A stretch of DNA of 64,000 nt. It comes from Macrocystis pyrifera (lineage: Eukaryota; Sar; Phaeophyceae; Laminariales; Laminariaceae). Below are positions 29,973 to 44,050 of this stretch, one piece after another; within the stretch, counting starts at the first letter, position 1; each line of letters opens with the position of its first letter. The position numbers and the translations under genes are program-made. The notes beneath the pieces are model-generated. The model made no database searches and had not been told where the DNA came from. It saw nothing but the letters and a program-made list of their open reading frames with translations. The stretch covers positions 7,033,263-7,097,262 of the forward strand of contig JASSKH010000029.1 in the NCBI GenBank assembly GCA_031763025.1, in the 5' to 3' direction.

Positions 29973-31843
29973 GGGGGGGGTATAGCGCACGCACGCTCTG
30001 CGTTATGTCATGGTGAGCAGAATGAAAGGGGCCGCAGCGGTGACATAAACAACCGTGCCATTTGGAGCTTGGAAACCCACGGCGTGTTTCAGTAGTTCAG
30101 CCGAGGAAAGTTTTGAGCTCCCATTTTTGGCGCTGGAATGATCGCGATAGGGATATGCTGCTGGCAAGGGGAGCACGTCCATACATTCATGTGAATTGTG
30201 AACCTATTAATAGTGAATGTCTTGACAGTATCAAGTATGCTGCCGGTACACCCAGAAACCCGGCAGTATACACCAGTATACCTCAGAGTGCACCGCACTA
30301 CATACCTATGAAGGAGTAAGCTACTGCTGTAAACGCCTCTCAAAGTCTGGGAACGCCGTAATGCCCAAAGCAGCTGTGTACTGCTTATGGAATTTGGCTT
30401 GTTTTCGAATCTAGTAGTAATGCACACGGGAATAAACTCAAGCCAACTCAACATATATACGAGTATACCCAAGGTACTGCGCAGCACTGCTGTGTGCTGC
30501 TGTGGCTGCTTTTGGAACCTACAGCAGTACCAAACTCAACCCAATTTAACCCAAATCCGAGTTGAACCCACGACCCGAATCCGGGTTGGACAGCGCGCCC
30601 GTACGTACACCTAACGAACACTTATTACGTAAGCGCATTATACACTACCTGGTGAGGATCATAAGTGTGCGTGCTTCTGGTGGCGGGCCCATACTACTGC
30701 TGTGTCTTGCTCCGTCACTATCTTGCTAATGTAACCCGCCCGCCCCCCGCACAAGGCGGCAAATCTGCGCAACTGCGCCGGCTAGGTTGGAGCCTGTAGA
30801 TACACTCACTCGAAGAAGAGCAGACATACATGCGTAATCTCGACGCTTGCATCATGCAGCCACAGGGGCCGTGTTAGATTGGGGCATTCGCATTTTTGCC
30901 ACTCACTATTCTCTACCAGGCATATATGGCGTCTCTGGTGTCGTTGACTTCCACGACCACATATATCAACGATAGAGGAACGCTTACGATTCGCCCAGCT
31001 CAGGAGATGACACATGCCCCAATGTAAGGGCTGCACACACCAGCAGTAGGAGGAGGAACAGCAGAAGGGCACACGAGATACAGAAACGAAAAAGGTTGAC
31101 TCCTGTGATGATAAAGCCACTTACCAACTTGTACTCGTACTTGTACTGTGGAGAGAGAGCAAAGCATTTGACCTTGAAGAGCATAATCCAACCGATCGCT
31201 CATGTGGCCTACAGTAGTAGTAGCGTTTCGTATCGCTACGCTGTCTTCACCACTGGGCCTTTATAACGTTGATCGTTTCACGTCACGTCGCCGAAGTACT
31301 CGTAGCGCTGTGCTCTTGAGCTCTTCTCACCCGAACCTTGTCGATGAACGAAAGAGGAGCAAATCGAATCCTTTCGAGGCCTAGACACCTGCCAGCTGAT
31401 ACCTGGTAATAGTGATTTTTTCCGGAGATTTTTTGCTTGGCGCCTAAAGCCGACCCTCCGACCCGAACCCGAACCCGAACCCGAACCCGAAGTGATCAGT
31501 GCTGGGATGCTGTGCTTAGTAAAACTCTACTATCGGCCGGCTCGCATGCTGGGTTGGAAAGATTCTACTGCCGTAGGTTATACCAGGTACTACTGTATGA
31601 TATGGTATCCTTTTCCCACGGTTGAAATTTGAAATTTGAAATTCAAAATATCACTCGTATATTTTGTGTAGGCGTTTGTGTATCGGGGAAATTTTCCAAC
31701 GAAACGTTACTTGAGAGCAAATTAGACCGCCCGGTTTACCGCTCTTGTCGTGCTTATCACATAGCAGACCTCGCATCTCGCACACTGCTGTTGCTGCTGT
31801 GCAGGGCGTGCTGCTGGCTCACCTGTGCGCCTCTGGCAATAGG
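29973..31843. other. intergenic between DGAT2 and the SET gene
   Basis: No exon I can support. Words such as CAGCAGTA and TACTGCTG are frequent at 30200-31600. A short (CCGAAC)n block lies at 31455-31490. The SET gene promoter should lie at the right end, but no motif is recognisable. Confidence 0.45.
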
Positions 31844-32056
31844 ATGGCCGATGCGAAGGACCATAGCGACACGGGAGAAGCCGCTGAGCTCGACCGGCTC
31901 TTGGCGTGGTTCGAATCGCACGGAGGCCGCATCTCAAAGCTATGCCTCGAAGACCTTGGAGGCGACATGAGTCTGAGCGTGGTGACACAAGAGGCAGTGC
32001 TCAAGGGAGACGTGGTCATGTCCATCCCTACCTCCTTGTGCATGACGGTCGAGTCT
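31844..32056 (+). CDS. SET gene exon 1
   Basis: 71 codons, donor GAGTCT|GTGAGT. Starts MADAKDHSDTGEAAELDRLL and ends with GDVVMSIPTSLCMTVES, the usual beginning of the SET fold. Confidence 0.85.
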
Positions 32057-35000
32057 GTGAGTGGGAGTGCTGGTGCTGTAGCAGCAATGTGAATCGGTTG
32101 TTCACTGCAACGCATGGTTCCGTGCAACCGTAATGCTCAGGCACTACTGGTATTACTGCTGTGCGTTGGTGCTGTTTTGTGGGGGGGTGGCGAGTGCCAG
32201 GTACCTACCTGCAGCCTGTACCAGATACCAGGTAGATTCAAGTTCGGCTGTCATGCTGTCATCAGCACAGTCAGTCGTGTATATCCCCTCTGCAGGATGC
32301 AGATCACAATGCTCTCTTACCGCATCGTACGTAGGACTCAGCAGTACGAGTACCGGTATAGTAGTGCACAGGGGAGCAGGGCAGCTGCTGCAGTGCAGCA
32401 GAAGGGTATGAGTAGGAGGAGAGGACAGGCATGGTTCAGGTATTTGGTCGAACAAAGCAATGCATCTGCAGCGGTACCTACTGTAGGTGACCCCTTCTTG
32501 CAGGAGATGACAACAAAACGCTGCCGGTCCCCATGCCATCACACTTTGTCGCCCGTCTCACGCCCCGGGATGTCTGCCAGCTCGCTGCACCTCGTCACAC
32601 ATACCAACCAGTCATAAGATTAATCCCGCTCCCCATCTTGTCTGGCCTCCTCGTCCCGTCCCATCCGGTCCTGCCCCGTTTCGTCCTGTCGCGCCGCGTC
32701 CCGCCCCGTCCCATATTATTTGGTCCCGTCCCGTCGCATTCATCCCATCTCGTCCCCCCCGGTCCCGCCCCTCTTTTGTCCTGTCCCGTCGTGCGCCGTC
32801 TCTTCCCATGTCGTCGCGGCCCGTCCCACCCAATCCTGTCCCGCGGTTCCGCCCCGTCCCATCCCATCCCATCCCATCCCGTCCCATCGTGCCCCGCTTC
32901 GTCCTGCACGCTCCGTCCCGCACCCCCCCCATCCCGTTCCATCCCGTTCCACCCCGCTTGACACATGGACTGAGTGCAGGCGGTAAGGTCAGAGCTAGGG
33001 ACGGTACTAGAGACCAATCCGGAGCTAATGGGCACTCCCGATGAGGTACGAGTACGAACGTCTGCGACGATGTTTTCGTGTTTTCGTGCGTGTTTGCTGC
33101 TTCTGCTTTTGCTGCTGCGGTTTTTGCTGCTTGACATGGTTTCCTGCTGATTTTATTGCTGCTGCTGCTGCTGCTTTGCTGCCGATGCCGTTCAACTATT
33201 TTGCTGATTTCTTGCTCTTACATATTTTTTTTTCGCACGTAGTGCTGTTTCTATCGCTGATGTTTTGCTGCGTCATTTTTGCTGCATTTACGCTGCCTTG
33301 TGTTGCTCTTTGCAACGCGGAACGCTCGGAGCTGAATCCAAAGTGTGTTCACGCGACGCTCACGTTTACGCCCGGCTGTAACGCTGACGTTCGGCTTGGG
33401 GGCGAAATACGGCCGTTTCCCGAGCGTGCGTCCATTCCGCGAGTTTATCGCATTAGGTTCTTCGTTTTGTTTTTTTTTTTTTCCCCCATTTTTGTCCTAC
33501 CTCGCTCATTCCGCGAGAATGTGTAACCACCACAGTTACCACACCGGTGAGTGTCTCGCTTGCTTCGGGGCACCTCACGATGAAGTCCTACCGATTGACC
33601 GCGCCGCCACAACCACAACCAACACCAACACCAACGCCAACCCCACCAACACCACCAACACCAACACCACCAACACCAACACCACCAACACCAACACCAA
33701 CACTAACACCATCAGAACCACCAACACCAACACCACTTGTGAAACCTCCATCTACGCCCGACAGGTGTTAGCGTTGCACCTGATGAGCGAGAGGCGGAAA
33801 GGGGGAGAATCGTTCTGGAAGGAGTACCTCAGGTAATAGCTCGCTTGCCCTGCGAATTACGGCACGCCACTTTTCCCTCGGTCTCGGAGCCCCCGCCTCC
33901 TTTCTCATCAAAAACCGCTGCAGCTGTACTGTACCCCGCGTTTCCTACCTTGATGGACATTTCGGTACTGAACCTCCAACGCCTTCTTCTCGCATCGAAA
34001 ACCGTGCGTAGTTTTTTTCAAAATATGTGGAATGTAGTTTTACCACCAACGCCCTATTTTCGCATCGAAAACCACGCTTTTTTTCCTCAAGTATCGAGGA
34101 CGCTCAGAACCGTAGCGAGCCTCGCGTTGGGGCCAAAATAAATATATATATATCAGGTATTTAGTGTGAAACGGAAAACAAGCCACAAAAAGAACAAAAA
34201 ACTATGGTCTTTGCAGGCGTTTTGTTCCAGGGGATAGAATAAGTAGGATGCAGGTCACCCTCCTTGCGACTCGCCGGACACCTCACGGAGCTTCCCGCTG
34301 GTTGGTGCAAGCAATGTCTGCCTGGTCGGTGAAAACCCGACGTGCCCCGTCCCGGCATTGTAGGGATGCGAGGGTCTATGGTCATACGACCTCGACCATG
34401 CATGATGATGAGTACACCGCCCCCCCTATATTATATACCAGGTATATATAAAGGTTGGGCTAGCGTCGGTTGGCGACGACGCTGTAAAACACGCCTCTTA
34501 CTGCGTGGGCTAGACAGCCAGGGTACCTTTTTTTTTTCTTTTTGTTTTGCGGTTACCACGGTTGGCGGTCAAGCTAGATCATTTTTGTGCGGGGAGAACC
34601 TTCACTCCGCACAAGGGGGATGATCGTATCACGTAGTGTGTATATGCTGAGGCACCCACGAGGCTGTTACGTAGTAACCCCATAGCTGTCTCTGGAAGTG
34701 GCCAGACCAGAAACTAAATCAATCCATTGATGCTGTCATCCATATGCAAGAAGATCCGCCTCACAAGCGGTTCTTAGTAGGATGCAGCTCACCCTTCATC
34801 CGACTCGCCCAACACCTCACGGCGCTTCGCGCTTGGTGCAAGCAATGTCTGCCTGGTTGGTGAAAACCCGACGTGCTCCGTCCCGGCATTGTAGGGATGC
34901 GAGGGTCTATGGTCATATGACTGCGGCCATGCACGATAATGAGTACACCCCCCCCCGACTACCGTCATGCATGACGTCAGCACACCCCCCACCTCCCTAA

Positions 35001-38000
35001 CGATATATCTCCTTGGGCAATCTTGGGGAGGGTATCAGTGAGAGATCTTGTCGGATTCTGCAGGCGCGGACGTTCGACGATTGGTTAGCCTGTGGGCCCA
35101 TTTTGTTTTTTGTTTTTGGAGGTAGAAAGGCGGAGCGAAGCATCGAGCAATGGCCCAACGTGAGCATCTTTCGGCTGGTAGAAATCACCCGCTGTCACGT
35201 AGGCGCGGATGTAGGGTCGCAGCAGCAATAACAAGTACTACAACACACTCCCTCTCTCCCCTCCCCCCCCCCCCCCCCCCCCACCCTCCCTCCCTCCCTC
35301 CCTCCCTCCGCTGCCAACCGACCACAACTATAATCTTGCAGAACTCTACCCGACGATGTGGACACTCCTCTCAGATGGATCGTCGAGGTTGACCCCGAGG
35401 AAGAATCATCTCACCTGCTGGACGGCACCATGGTCGGCATCCTCACGCGAATGATGCATGCCCAGGTGTGGAAACCTTTAGCCTCTAGATGTGGAAAATA
35501 ATGGCCGGGCGACATTGCTCTTCCCCGGGGACGACGCCTCACCCCCCTCCCCCCGCTTGGTGCAAGCAATGTCTGCCTGGTCGGTGAAAACCCGACGTGC
35601 CCCTTCCCGGCATTGTAGGGATGCGAGTGTCTATGGTCATACAACTACGGCCATGCATGAGATCGAGTACATCTCTCCTATCCAGTACACCCCCCCGTCC
35701 CCCCATATATATATATGGGTTGGGTTGGCGTCGGTTGGCAACGACACTGTAAAACATGCCGCTCACTACGTGAGCTAGACATCCAGGGTACCGTTTTTTT
35801 TTTTTTTTTTTTTTTTGGCGGTCGCCCACAGCTGGTCGTCTAGTTAGATCATTTGTGCGAAGTAAAGAACCTTTACTCTGCACAAGGGAATTGATCGTAT
35901 CACGTAGTGTTCAAGGTACGGCACCCAAGAGGCAGTTACATAGTACTCCCATTGCTGTCTCTGGACGTGGCCACACCGGAAATTAAACTAACTCATTGAA
36001 GCTGTCATCCATATGCAAGAAAATCCGCCTCACAAGCGGTTCTTAGTGGGATGCTGCTCGCCCTTCATACGACTCGCCCAACACCTCACGGCGCTTCGCG
36101 TTTGGTGCAAGCAATGTCTGCCTGGTCGGTGAAAATCCGACGTGCTCCGTCCCGGCATTGTAGGGATGCGAGGGTCTATGGTCATACGACTATGGCCATG
36201 CATGATAATGAGTACACCACCCCCCCTCCCCCCGCGCTCTGTCGCGAAGCGTCACACGTGCTCGACGGACTATGGTCGACCTCCTGGCCCGTATGCACGC
36301 CCAGGTGTGGAAACCCATACACCCCGGATGTTGAAAATTATCGCGAGGCGGCGTTTCTCTACCCCGGGGACGACGCCCCCCCCCCCCCCCTGCCATCTGC
36401 CTCGAAGCATCGCATGTGCTAGACGGCCCCATTGTCGGTGTACTCAAAAGAATGATGCTCGCACAGGTGTGGAAACCCCAATCTATCCCGCCTAGATGTA
36501 GAAACTTATAATGGTATCGAGGTATAAAATGTATCCACCCCGGGGACGCTCGCCCCCCCCCCCCCCTCCCCCCCGCCGCCGCCGCCCTTGTCGTCCGCGT
36601 GCTTCGTCACGCTCGGCCCGTCCGCATCGTTGAGCACTAGCTATTAATAGGTGTTTGTTGTTTCACATACCCTGATTATTTACAATAGTTAAGATTTTTT
36701 AAGCTACAGTACAAGAGTAGCTGAAACACGAATACTCCTGGACTTAGTAGTAGGGCACGCCCTGTTTCACATAGTAGCAATTCGGCCCTCGGGCCCAAAA
36801 AAAAAACGTGTAGTGTGGTGTCGTCGCTACGCATTTACCCATTATGCGGGCGTAATATCCAACTTAATCGGCTTTTTTTTTTTGAAGAGCATAAAATTTG
36901 CATACGTGTACTCATTTGGCATTATTAAAGTAGCAAAAATGGACATTCTTAGGACACCGACAGGCATACAACTGGGCGACAAAAGAAGAAAAAAAAAAAC
37001 ATCGAAAGCATAGTAGAAAGAAAAAAAAAAAAATCGGAAACGGGTGGGACGCGTGTTTATGCCTTCCAGGGGGAACTCCTAATTTTTTTGTGAGGCCCTT
37101 TTTTCCTTGAAAAACTATCTGTCTCTCTCTACCAAAAACCGGCAACAAAAAAAAACACAAGATTAATAATTTCATGTCCTTTACATGTTGGTGTGCAACG
37201 AGGTGACATGGCATTACTCCAACGATTTTGGGTGTAGGTCCTCGGTCAGCCCTTCTTAAGACAGCAGTCCCGTTTTGGCGGACAAATTGGTCAAATTCTA
37301 CAGTAAGTACTTGTGGTTTGTCCCACAACACGGGACTGCAGTCCTAAAAGAGTCAAAGAAGCCCTCCGTCAAGTGAGAAATGTTTTTTCGGGCCCCAAAG
37401 CGTAGCATCCTTCGTAGCAAGGGTCATCGGCGGAATGGACAGGGAGCCTAGTCGTCGTCGCGCGCGCACTGTTACCGGGGTCGGTGTTGGTGACGGGGTC
37501 CCTGCCGGTAGTACCGGAGGCTTCATCGACTCGGGGGTGTGGTGGAAGGGGGGTGTGTGAGGGGGGGTCCCGGGTGTGTTACGTTAATCCTGCTGTTCTA
37601 TTAGGCGCGCGCGCGGGGGGGGGGGGGGGGGGGGAGGGTCATTGGGTTCCCCCCTTTGTCGTCTTGACCACTCTTCCACCCTATAAAGCGTGGGTTAGGT
37701 GTTACTCCATCTGTGCGCAAGGAGATAAGGTAACTGGATTGCTCGGTTAAGGGCTGTGGGATGCGCGGTTGGGGGGGGGGGTGATGCTCACGACTACATA
37801 GGTAGGCGACATTTAAATCACGACTGCAGGGACATCCAGGAGCCATCCACCGGGGGGGGGGGGGGGGGGGGGGGAGGCGAGGGCAAGGACAAGAGGGTGA
37901 TATTAGGCGCGTCAGTTGCTTTCAATTTGGAGCGGGGGGTTGACGGTGCGGTGTTGACGTTAGTGCTATCGACGGTGGTGGTGGTGGGAGCGGTGGGGGC

Positions 38001-41000
38001 GGGGGAGGGGTAGTGGTGATGAGGGTGCTGGTGGATGTGGGGGATGTGGTGGAGGTGTTGGTGGTGATGGCGGTAGTTGTTGCTGCTGATGCTGTTGGCG
38101 GGGGTGCTTGTTGTTGTGGTGGTGGTCTTGTTGGTGGTGTTTAGAGCTGGTCTTGGTGGTGGGGGGTGTCGTTGTTGTTGTTGTATATGATAAGTATGGT
38201 TGTGTAGGTTGTGGGTCGTGGTTCGTGGCTATAGCTGCTGCTGCTGTGTTGGTGGTGTTTTACGTTGATTTGTCTTTGTAGTTTTTTCTGCGCTTGCTGA
38301 TGTTGTTGGTGTTGGTGTTGCTGGTGTTGCCCGCTGGCTGGCCTCGCTTCGTCTACTTCTACCGACAACTGATAATCCTCCCCCCCCCCGCACCCACCCC
38401 CCTCCCTCTGCCGCTGGCAGTCAGCCGTCCACACCCACCTTCCCCTGTCACGCTCCCCCCCACCCCCACCACCCCCCCCCCCCTCCCTCTTCCCCTGGCC
38501 GTCAACAAAACACGCTTTATTCGGTACAACTCCCCCCACTCCTCGGCAGGTAGTGAAGGACTGGGAGGAAGTGCATCTCCCGCTGATAGATGCCCACCCG
38601 GAAGTGCTCGGGGGCATTCGTTTTCAGGTGCCAGTATGCTCGTACGTATGAGCTTCGTCGGTACCCATTGTGTTTTGTGTTTTGCCGAGGTGTACGAGGT
38701 ATACGCAGCGCGTCACCGGCTGTGTGTGCTTGTGTGTTCGTTGTGCGTGCATGCGTGTTTCGCGTGTATTTGTGTGCGTGCGTGCGTGTTTTGTTTGTAT
38801 TCTTCGTGTGCGTGCTTTGTGTGTTTGCGTGCAGTCGTGTTTCTTCATTCACGTGTGTGTTCGTGTGTGTATGTGTGCTTGTGTGTATTTTCATGTGTGT
38901 GTAAGTGTGCTCGTGATACGTTCGGTAGCGCGCTCAAAGGTAGGCCAACACACCCAAGGTGCAAAGCCTGGAGGGACTGTCTCTTTTGTGTTGCGTTTTT
39001 GTCATGTCCGTTCTTTTTTTTGGTACTGCTTGACACATGATTTGTTTGTAGTCTTGCGTTGTTTTTTCGCTTTCCCCCCCCCCCCCCCCCAGGAAGCCCG
39101 TCGTGCTGTGTTGTTAGCATTACTCTGACGTTGTTCTAGTTTTCTTGGAAAAACTTCTCTAGTGTTTTCTTCTGTGTTGGCGTCGATTTTTTCATTTCCC
39201 CCCCGTATCTATACACAAGCTCCCGTTCTTCCTTCCCCTTCCTTCCTCCTTACTCTCCTCCCATTGTACGGATGCGAGGGTCTACGTTCATACGACATGA
39301 GTACACCCCTCCCTCCCCTCCCTCCCCATCCCCCCGTGCCTCGCACAGGACTACCTCTGGGCTATGTCTTCCATTTGGAGTCGCGCCTTTGACTACCTCG
39401 AGCAGGCTCCGGACGGGTCATCGCTGAGCCGCAGAGCGATGGTGCCGGTCGTAAACGCGGCAAATCACGACCCCTCGGTGCGGTGCGCCTTACTTGAGTC
39501 CCTTCAAAACTTACACCGACGTTGTTGTTTTAGGACGATCTACTTGGAATTGGTTTCGAAATTGGTTTCGAACAGTTTTTTTTTTTTTTTGCTGTTTTGA
39601 AAAGGGTTAAGGTTGGAGACTTACCTTTTACCCAGCAATAGGTCCGATGACAATGGGAAGGAGATCTCAAAAACATTTGGGCGGCCGCCCCATCGCGATG
39701 TACTTGAGAAAATTAGAGCTTCTGTTACTATTACGGGGGTCCATAGTTAATAGGACCTATGGTGTACATAAAAACCTATATATTTACCTGTTTTTACTAT
39801 TACGGAGGTCCATAGTTAACGGGACCAAATTTTGTTAGTAAAAATAGGTAAATATATAAGTTTTTGTGTGTACCATAGGTCCTGTTAACTATGGACCCCC
39901 GTAATACCAATATTTGATCCTGTTGACTATGGCCCCCCGTAATAGGACTATTTTGTTTTTTTTTTCTGCGAGAACGTTCCAATGCAGTTCTGGGAAGTCC
40001 ATATAGGATCTGGCTTCGAAGGTTTCCCGAGAGGGCAAGATTTCGCAATTTTTCGAAAGCTTGGCCTTTTTTTTTCTCATGAGATTGGAATGTCTGTCGG
40101 TTTTTGGGCCAATCTTCAGTTTTTTTTTGCGCGAGATCCGGACCCCGTATGACCTACCAGCTGCATTGGGAAGCTTTCGCCAAGATATTGAAATAGCCCT
40201 GATAGCAGAATGTCTCAGTTTAAGTTCCCCCCGCGAGATGCACCCGCTGAAATTGTGTAAAAACAAAATTTTCAAATCATGCAAGATCTCATTCCCATTT
40301 CCATCAGCCTAAGGCCCCTTCTTACGCCGTTGGATTTGCAGCAGTTGAAAAAGTCCCTTTCTTCACGTTCGCGTGAGCTTTTTTCCCGGAAATGTTGGAA
40401 ATTGGTCTTTCTCGCCTCAGAATGTGTCGGATCTCTCTCCAAGATCTATCTGGGGGTGTTTTGCCGCTTCTCCAGGCACTCAGATGCAGGAAATTGCCGC
40501 CCGCACTTTTTCGATCCAAGATGCAGAAAATTGCCGTCCGCACGTTTTCGATCCAACTGGATCAAACACGATCCAAACGCCCGATCTGATCGAAACAAAC
40601 GTACTTTCCGATCCGATCCCCGATCGCAATAAGATCCGCCTCATTTGAATAAAAAAAAGTTGCCGAACGGTGATTTCTTGCAACCGGACCCCCTCGAGAA
40701 AGCGTGACATACCCCAAGATAGACCTTGGAGAGGGATCCGACACATCGAGGCGAGAAAGACCAATTTTCAGCATTTCCGGGACAAAAACTCACACAAACG
40801 TGCTGGTAGGGACTCTTTCAACTGACTGCGAACCCGACGGCATAAGAATCGGCCTAAGGGAGCACAATTTTTTAACGTTGAGCGGTGGGGTGGGGTGGGG
40901 GTGGGAGGGGGGGGATGGGGATGGGCCGTGGGGATCTCTTATTTTTTTTTTTTTTTTTCGCATCTTGCTGGGTGTCTCGGTTTGGTGCTTGCTGGGCGTT

Positions 41001-43990
41001 GTGTTTACCCCTCCGTCCCCAATTATGAGACGCGAGTGTACTCAATAATAGCCTACGGGCGGTCCTTTTTATCTAGGGGGAAAGTGGGCATAGTAGCGCC
41101 GTTCGTCACTTTGAGCGATGTGTGCGTTTTTTGTGCACGTCTTGTACTCGCGTGTCTTGATGGCCACAACGGCGTCGACATCGACAGCAACACGCGCGCT
41201 CACGACAGCAACCATCACTCCATCACTCCATCACCCATCACCAACACCAACACCAACATCGAAACGACAACCACAACCAACCACCATCAACACCACAACC
41301 ACAAACAACGCCACGCACCACCAACACCACCACCACCACCACCACCACACCCCATAGAACGCTTGCTTGCTTTTCTTGCTTGCTTATGGCTGCGCGACAC
41401 CAGGCGGCAGGCTCCCTCTCCGAGATGATACAGTTCCACGCCGAAGGTGGCATTACCAGCAGCGGGAACAGGGACGGGGGCGGGGGTGGGGGCGGCGGAG
41501 GCATTCTTCGTGTTGTAGCTGGGCGAGACTACAAGGCCCGGGAACAGTTTTATCTCCTCTACGGCCGCTACTCCAACGCCAAGCTGCTTTACAGGCAAGG
41601 GGGCGGATGAGGGGTGTACTCGATATCATCCATGGCCGCAGTCGTATGACCATGGGAGGGGGGGGGGGGGGGTTGAGGGGATGTACTCGATGTCATGCAT
41701 CGCCGTAGTCGTATGACTATAGACCCCCTCGCATCCCTACAATGCCGGGACGGAGCACGTCGGGTTTTCACCGACCAGGAAGGCATTGCTTGCACCAAGA
41801 GGGGGGGTGGGAGGTTAGTATATGGCAAGGGAGAGGGGGGGGGGAGGGGGGGGGCTGAAACAAGCGATGCATGCCGCGAACGGTGGCCCGCCAGAGCGGA
41901 ATGACCCACACGCCGCGTTTCTTAGGGTTCCATTTTCTACGATGTTGCGGTACACCAGATATAGTCAGTAGTTTTTTTTTTTTATGCTTCGAGATGAAAC
42001 ACTCGATTTCACCCCCCTCGTCTCGAAAGGGATGCGTAGTCAACGGTCAAACGACGAGGCGAGTAACGAACGAGCACTCCCCCCCCCCCCCCCCCCCCCG
42101 CCCCGCCTCCCCCAATTCTCCCCTCCCCCCTTCTAGCATGTTGAGGAACTCCCTTCGAGACCACGGTAGGCAGTCCTGCTCTGTGTTTCGGGGACGGATC
42201 GCTCCCGCCCCCGCCCCCGCATCGACCACGCTCTTCAAACTTAACAAGTATTAAGTTGCGATGACCGCTGGCCCAGAAGCAGTGAACAATTCCTTTTTTT
42301 TTTCGGTCCATACGAGCCATGTAAGAGTTTCGCGTTAATCTATGTTTCGGCTAGGAGCCCGGCACCGCCCCCGCTCCCTCTGCAACCGCCCCCGGCCACC
42401 CACCCTCGCTGCCGGTGCCCCCGTTTTCTCTGACCTCCACGCCCCCCCGACCACCCCTCCCCTCTCCTTCCCTCCCCTCCCCCCTCCCCCTTCCCCCCTC
42501 TACTCCCCTCCCCTCCCCTCCCCTCCCCCCTCCCTGTTGCCCCCACTCTTCCCCTCCCCTCCCCTCCTCACTCCCCCTTCTTCTCCTCCACCGTCTTTTT
42601 TTTGCGCAACCTACCTTCCCCGAGCAGCTACGGCTTCGTGCTTCCCGGAAACCCGTATGGGTGTCTTGACTACTGGATCAGGGTGCCTCCTACAGACCAG
42701 GGTTTCGGTTGGAAACAGGCGTTGTTAGATGATCACGAACTCACGGCTACGCAGGCTTACGATTTTTCGGGAACTTTGCGCGCCGGAGGTTGGTAAAGCG
42801 CTGTATTTTGTTCGCGTTTTTTCTGTTTTTGTGCGTGTGGTTCGTTGTGATACGAACCGGGTTTGATTTGGCTTTGGTTTGGTTTGGTTTGGTTGGATTT
42901 GGTTTGGTTCGATTTGAGTTGGTTTGGTTTGGTTCGGATCGATTTGGTTTGGTCTGGTTCGGTTTGATTTGTTTTGTTTTGTTCTGCTTTGGTTTGGTTT
43001 GGTTTGGTTGGATTTTGTTAGTTTGGTTTGGTTCGGTTTGGATTCGGTTTGATTTGGTTCGGTTTGGTTTGATTTGGCTTTGGTTTTGGTTTTGGTTGAT
43101 TTGGTTCGGTTTGATTTGCTTCGTTTTGGTTGGGTTTGGTTCGGTGTGGTTTGGACTGCTCTGGTTTGGTTGGGTTTCGTTCGGTTCGGTCCGGTTCGGT
43201 TCGGTTCGGTCTGGTCCGGTTTGGTTTGGTTTGATTTGGTCTGGTTCGGTTTGATTTGATCTGGTTTTGGTCGTTTCGGTTTGATTTAGCTTTGGTTTGG
43301 TTTGGTTGGTGAGCATGCTTGCTTCGGTAAGGTGGTTGGTTGGTTGTATAGTTGAATGCTTTTGTTGATGTTTGCTCTTGCTCCCGTTGCTTCCCTCCTT
43401 CCTTCCTTCCTTCCTTCCTTCCTTCCTTCGCTTCTCCCTCTCTCCCTCCCCTCTAATCTCCAATCCTTCCCCATGGTTACCTCATTGTTACCGTATAGTT
43501 ACCGCATTGTTTCTGCATTGTTACCTTGTTACTACCGCAGGTTGGGTGTCGCCAGCGCTGCTGGCCACGGCGCGAGTGGCGCAGCTCAACGCCAGCGAGA
43601 GGCCGGCGGCGGAGAACGTGAGTAATCCCCCCCACTCCCTCTCCCCTCCCTCCCCCACCTTCCGAGCGCCACCTCCTCAACGTTCGACGCCCTAGCTGGC
43701 GCCGCCATCGCTGGCGACGGGTGTATGCACCGCTAGCTGCATCACCAGTACGTACGTGAGCCACAATCTGAAGTACTAGCCTTGCATCGCGACCCTGACC
43801 CCCCCCCCCAACACCAACACCAACACCACCACCTTCGAACCGCCTTTGCAGGCGTTTCAGGGCGAGATGGTGAGCCCCCGTAACGAAGCGGCTGCATTGG
43901 GTGCCCTGCTTGCTGGCCTCCGGCGCAAGCTTGCCGGTCAGACCTCGCTCGACCCCGACGATATCGCCGCGCTCGAAGAGCAGCTAAGGC

Positions 43991-44050
<60 letters not shown>

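Noticed and set aside
30806-31203. Minus-strand frame of about 104 aa upstream of the SET gene
   Set aside because: No domain, no supporting splice sites or neighbours; left as intergenic.
32595-33137. 180-aa minus-strand frame (Arg/Asp/Gly-rich)
   Set aside because: Translation of the GGGACGGGAT satellite in SET intron 1.
42747-43463. 238-aa minus-strand frame (Asn/Gln/Pro/Thr-rich)
   Set aside because: Translation of the GGTTT satellite in SET intron 8; it conflicts with SET exon 8 on the other strand.
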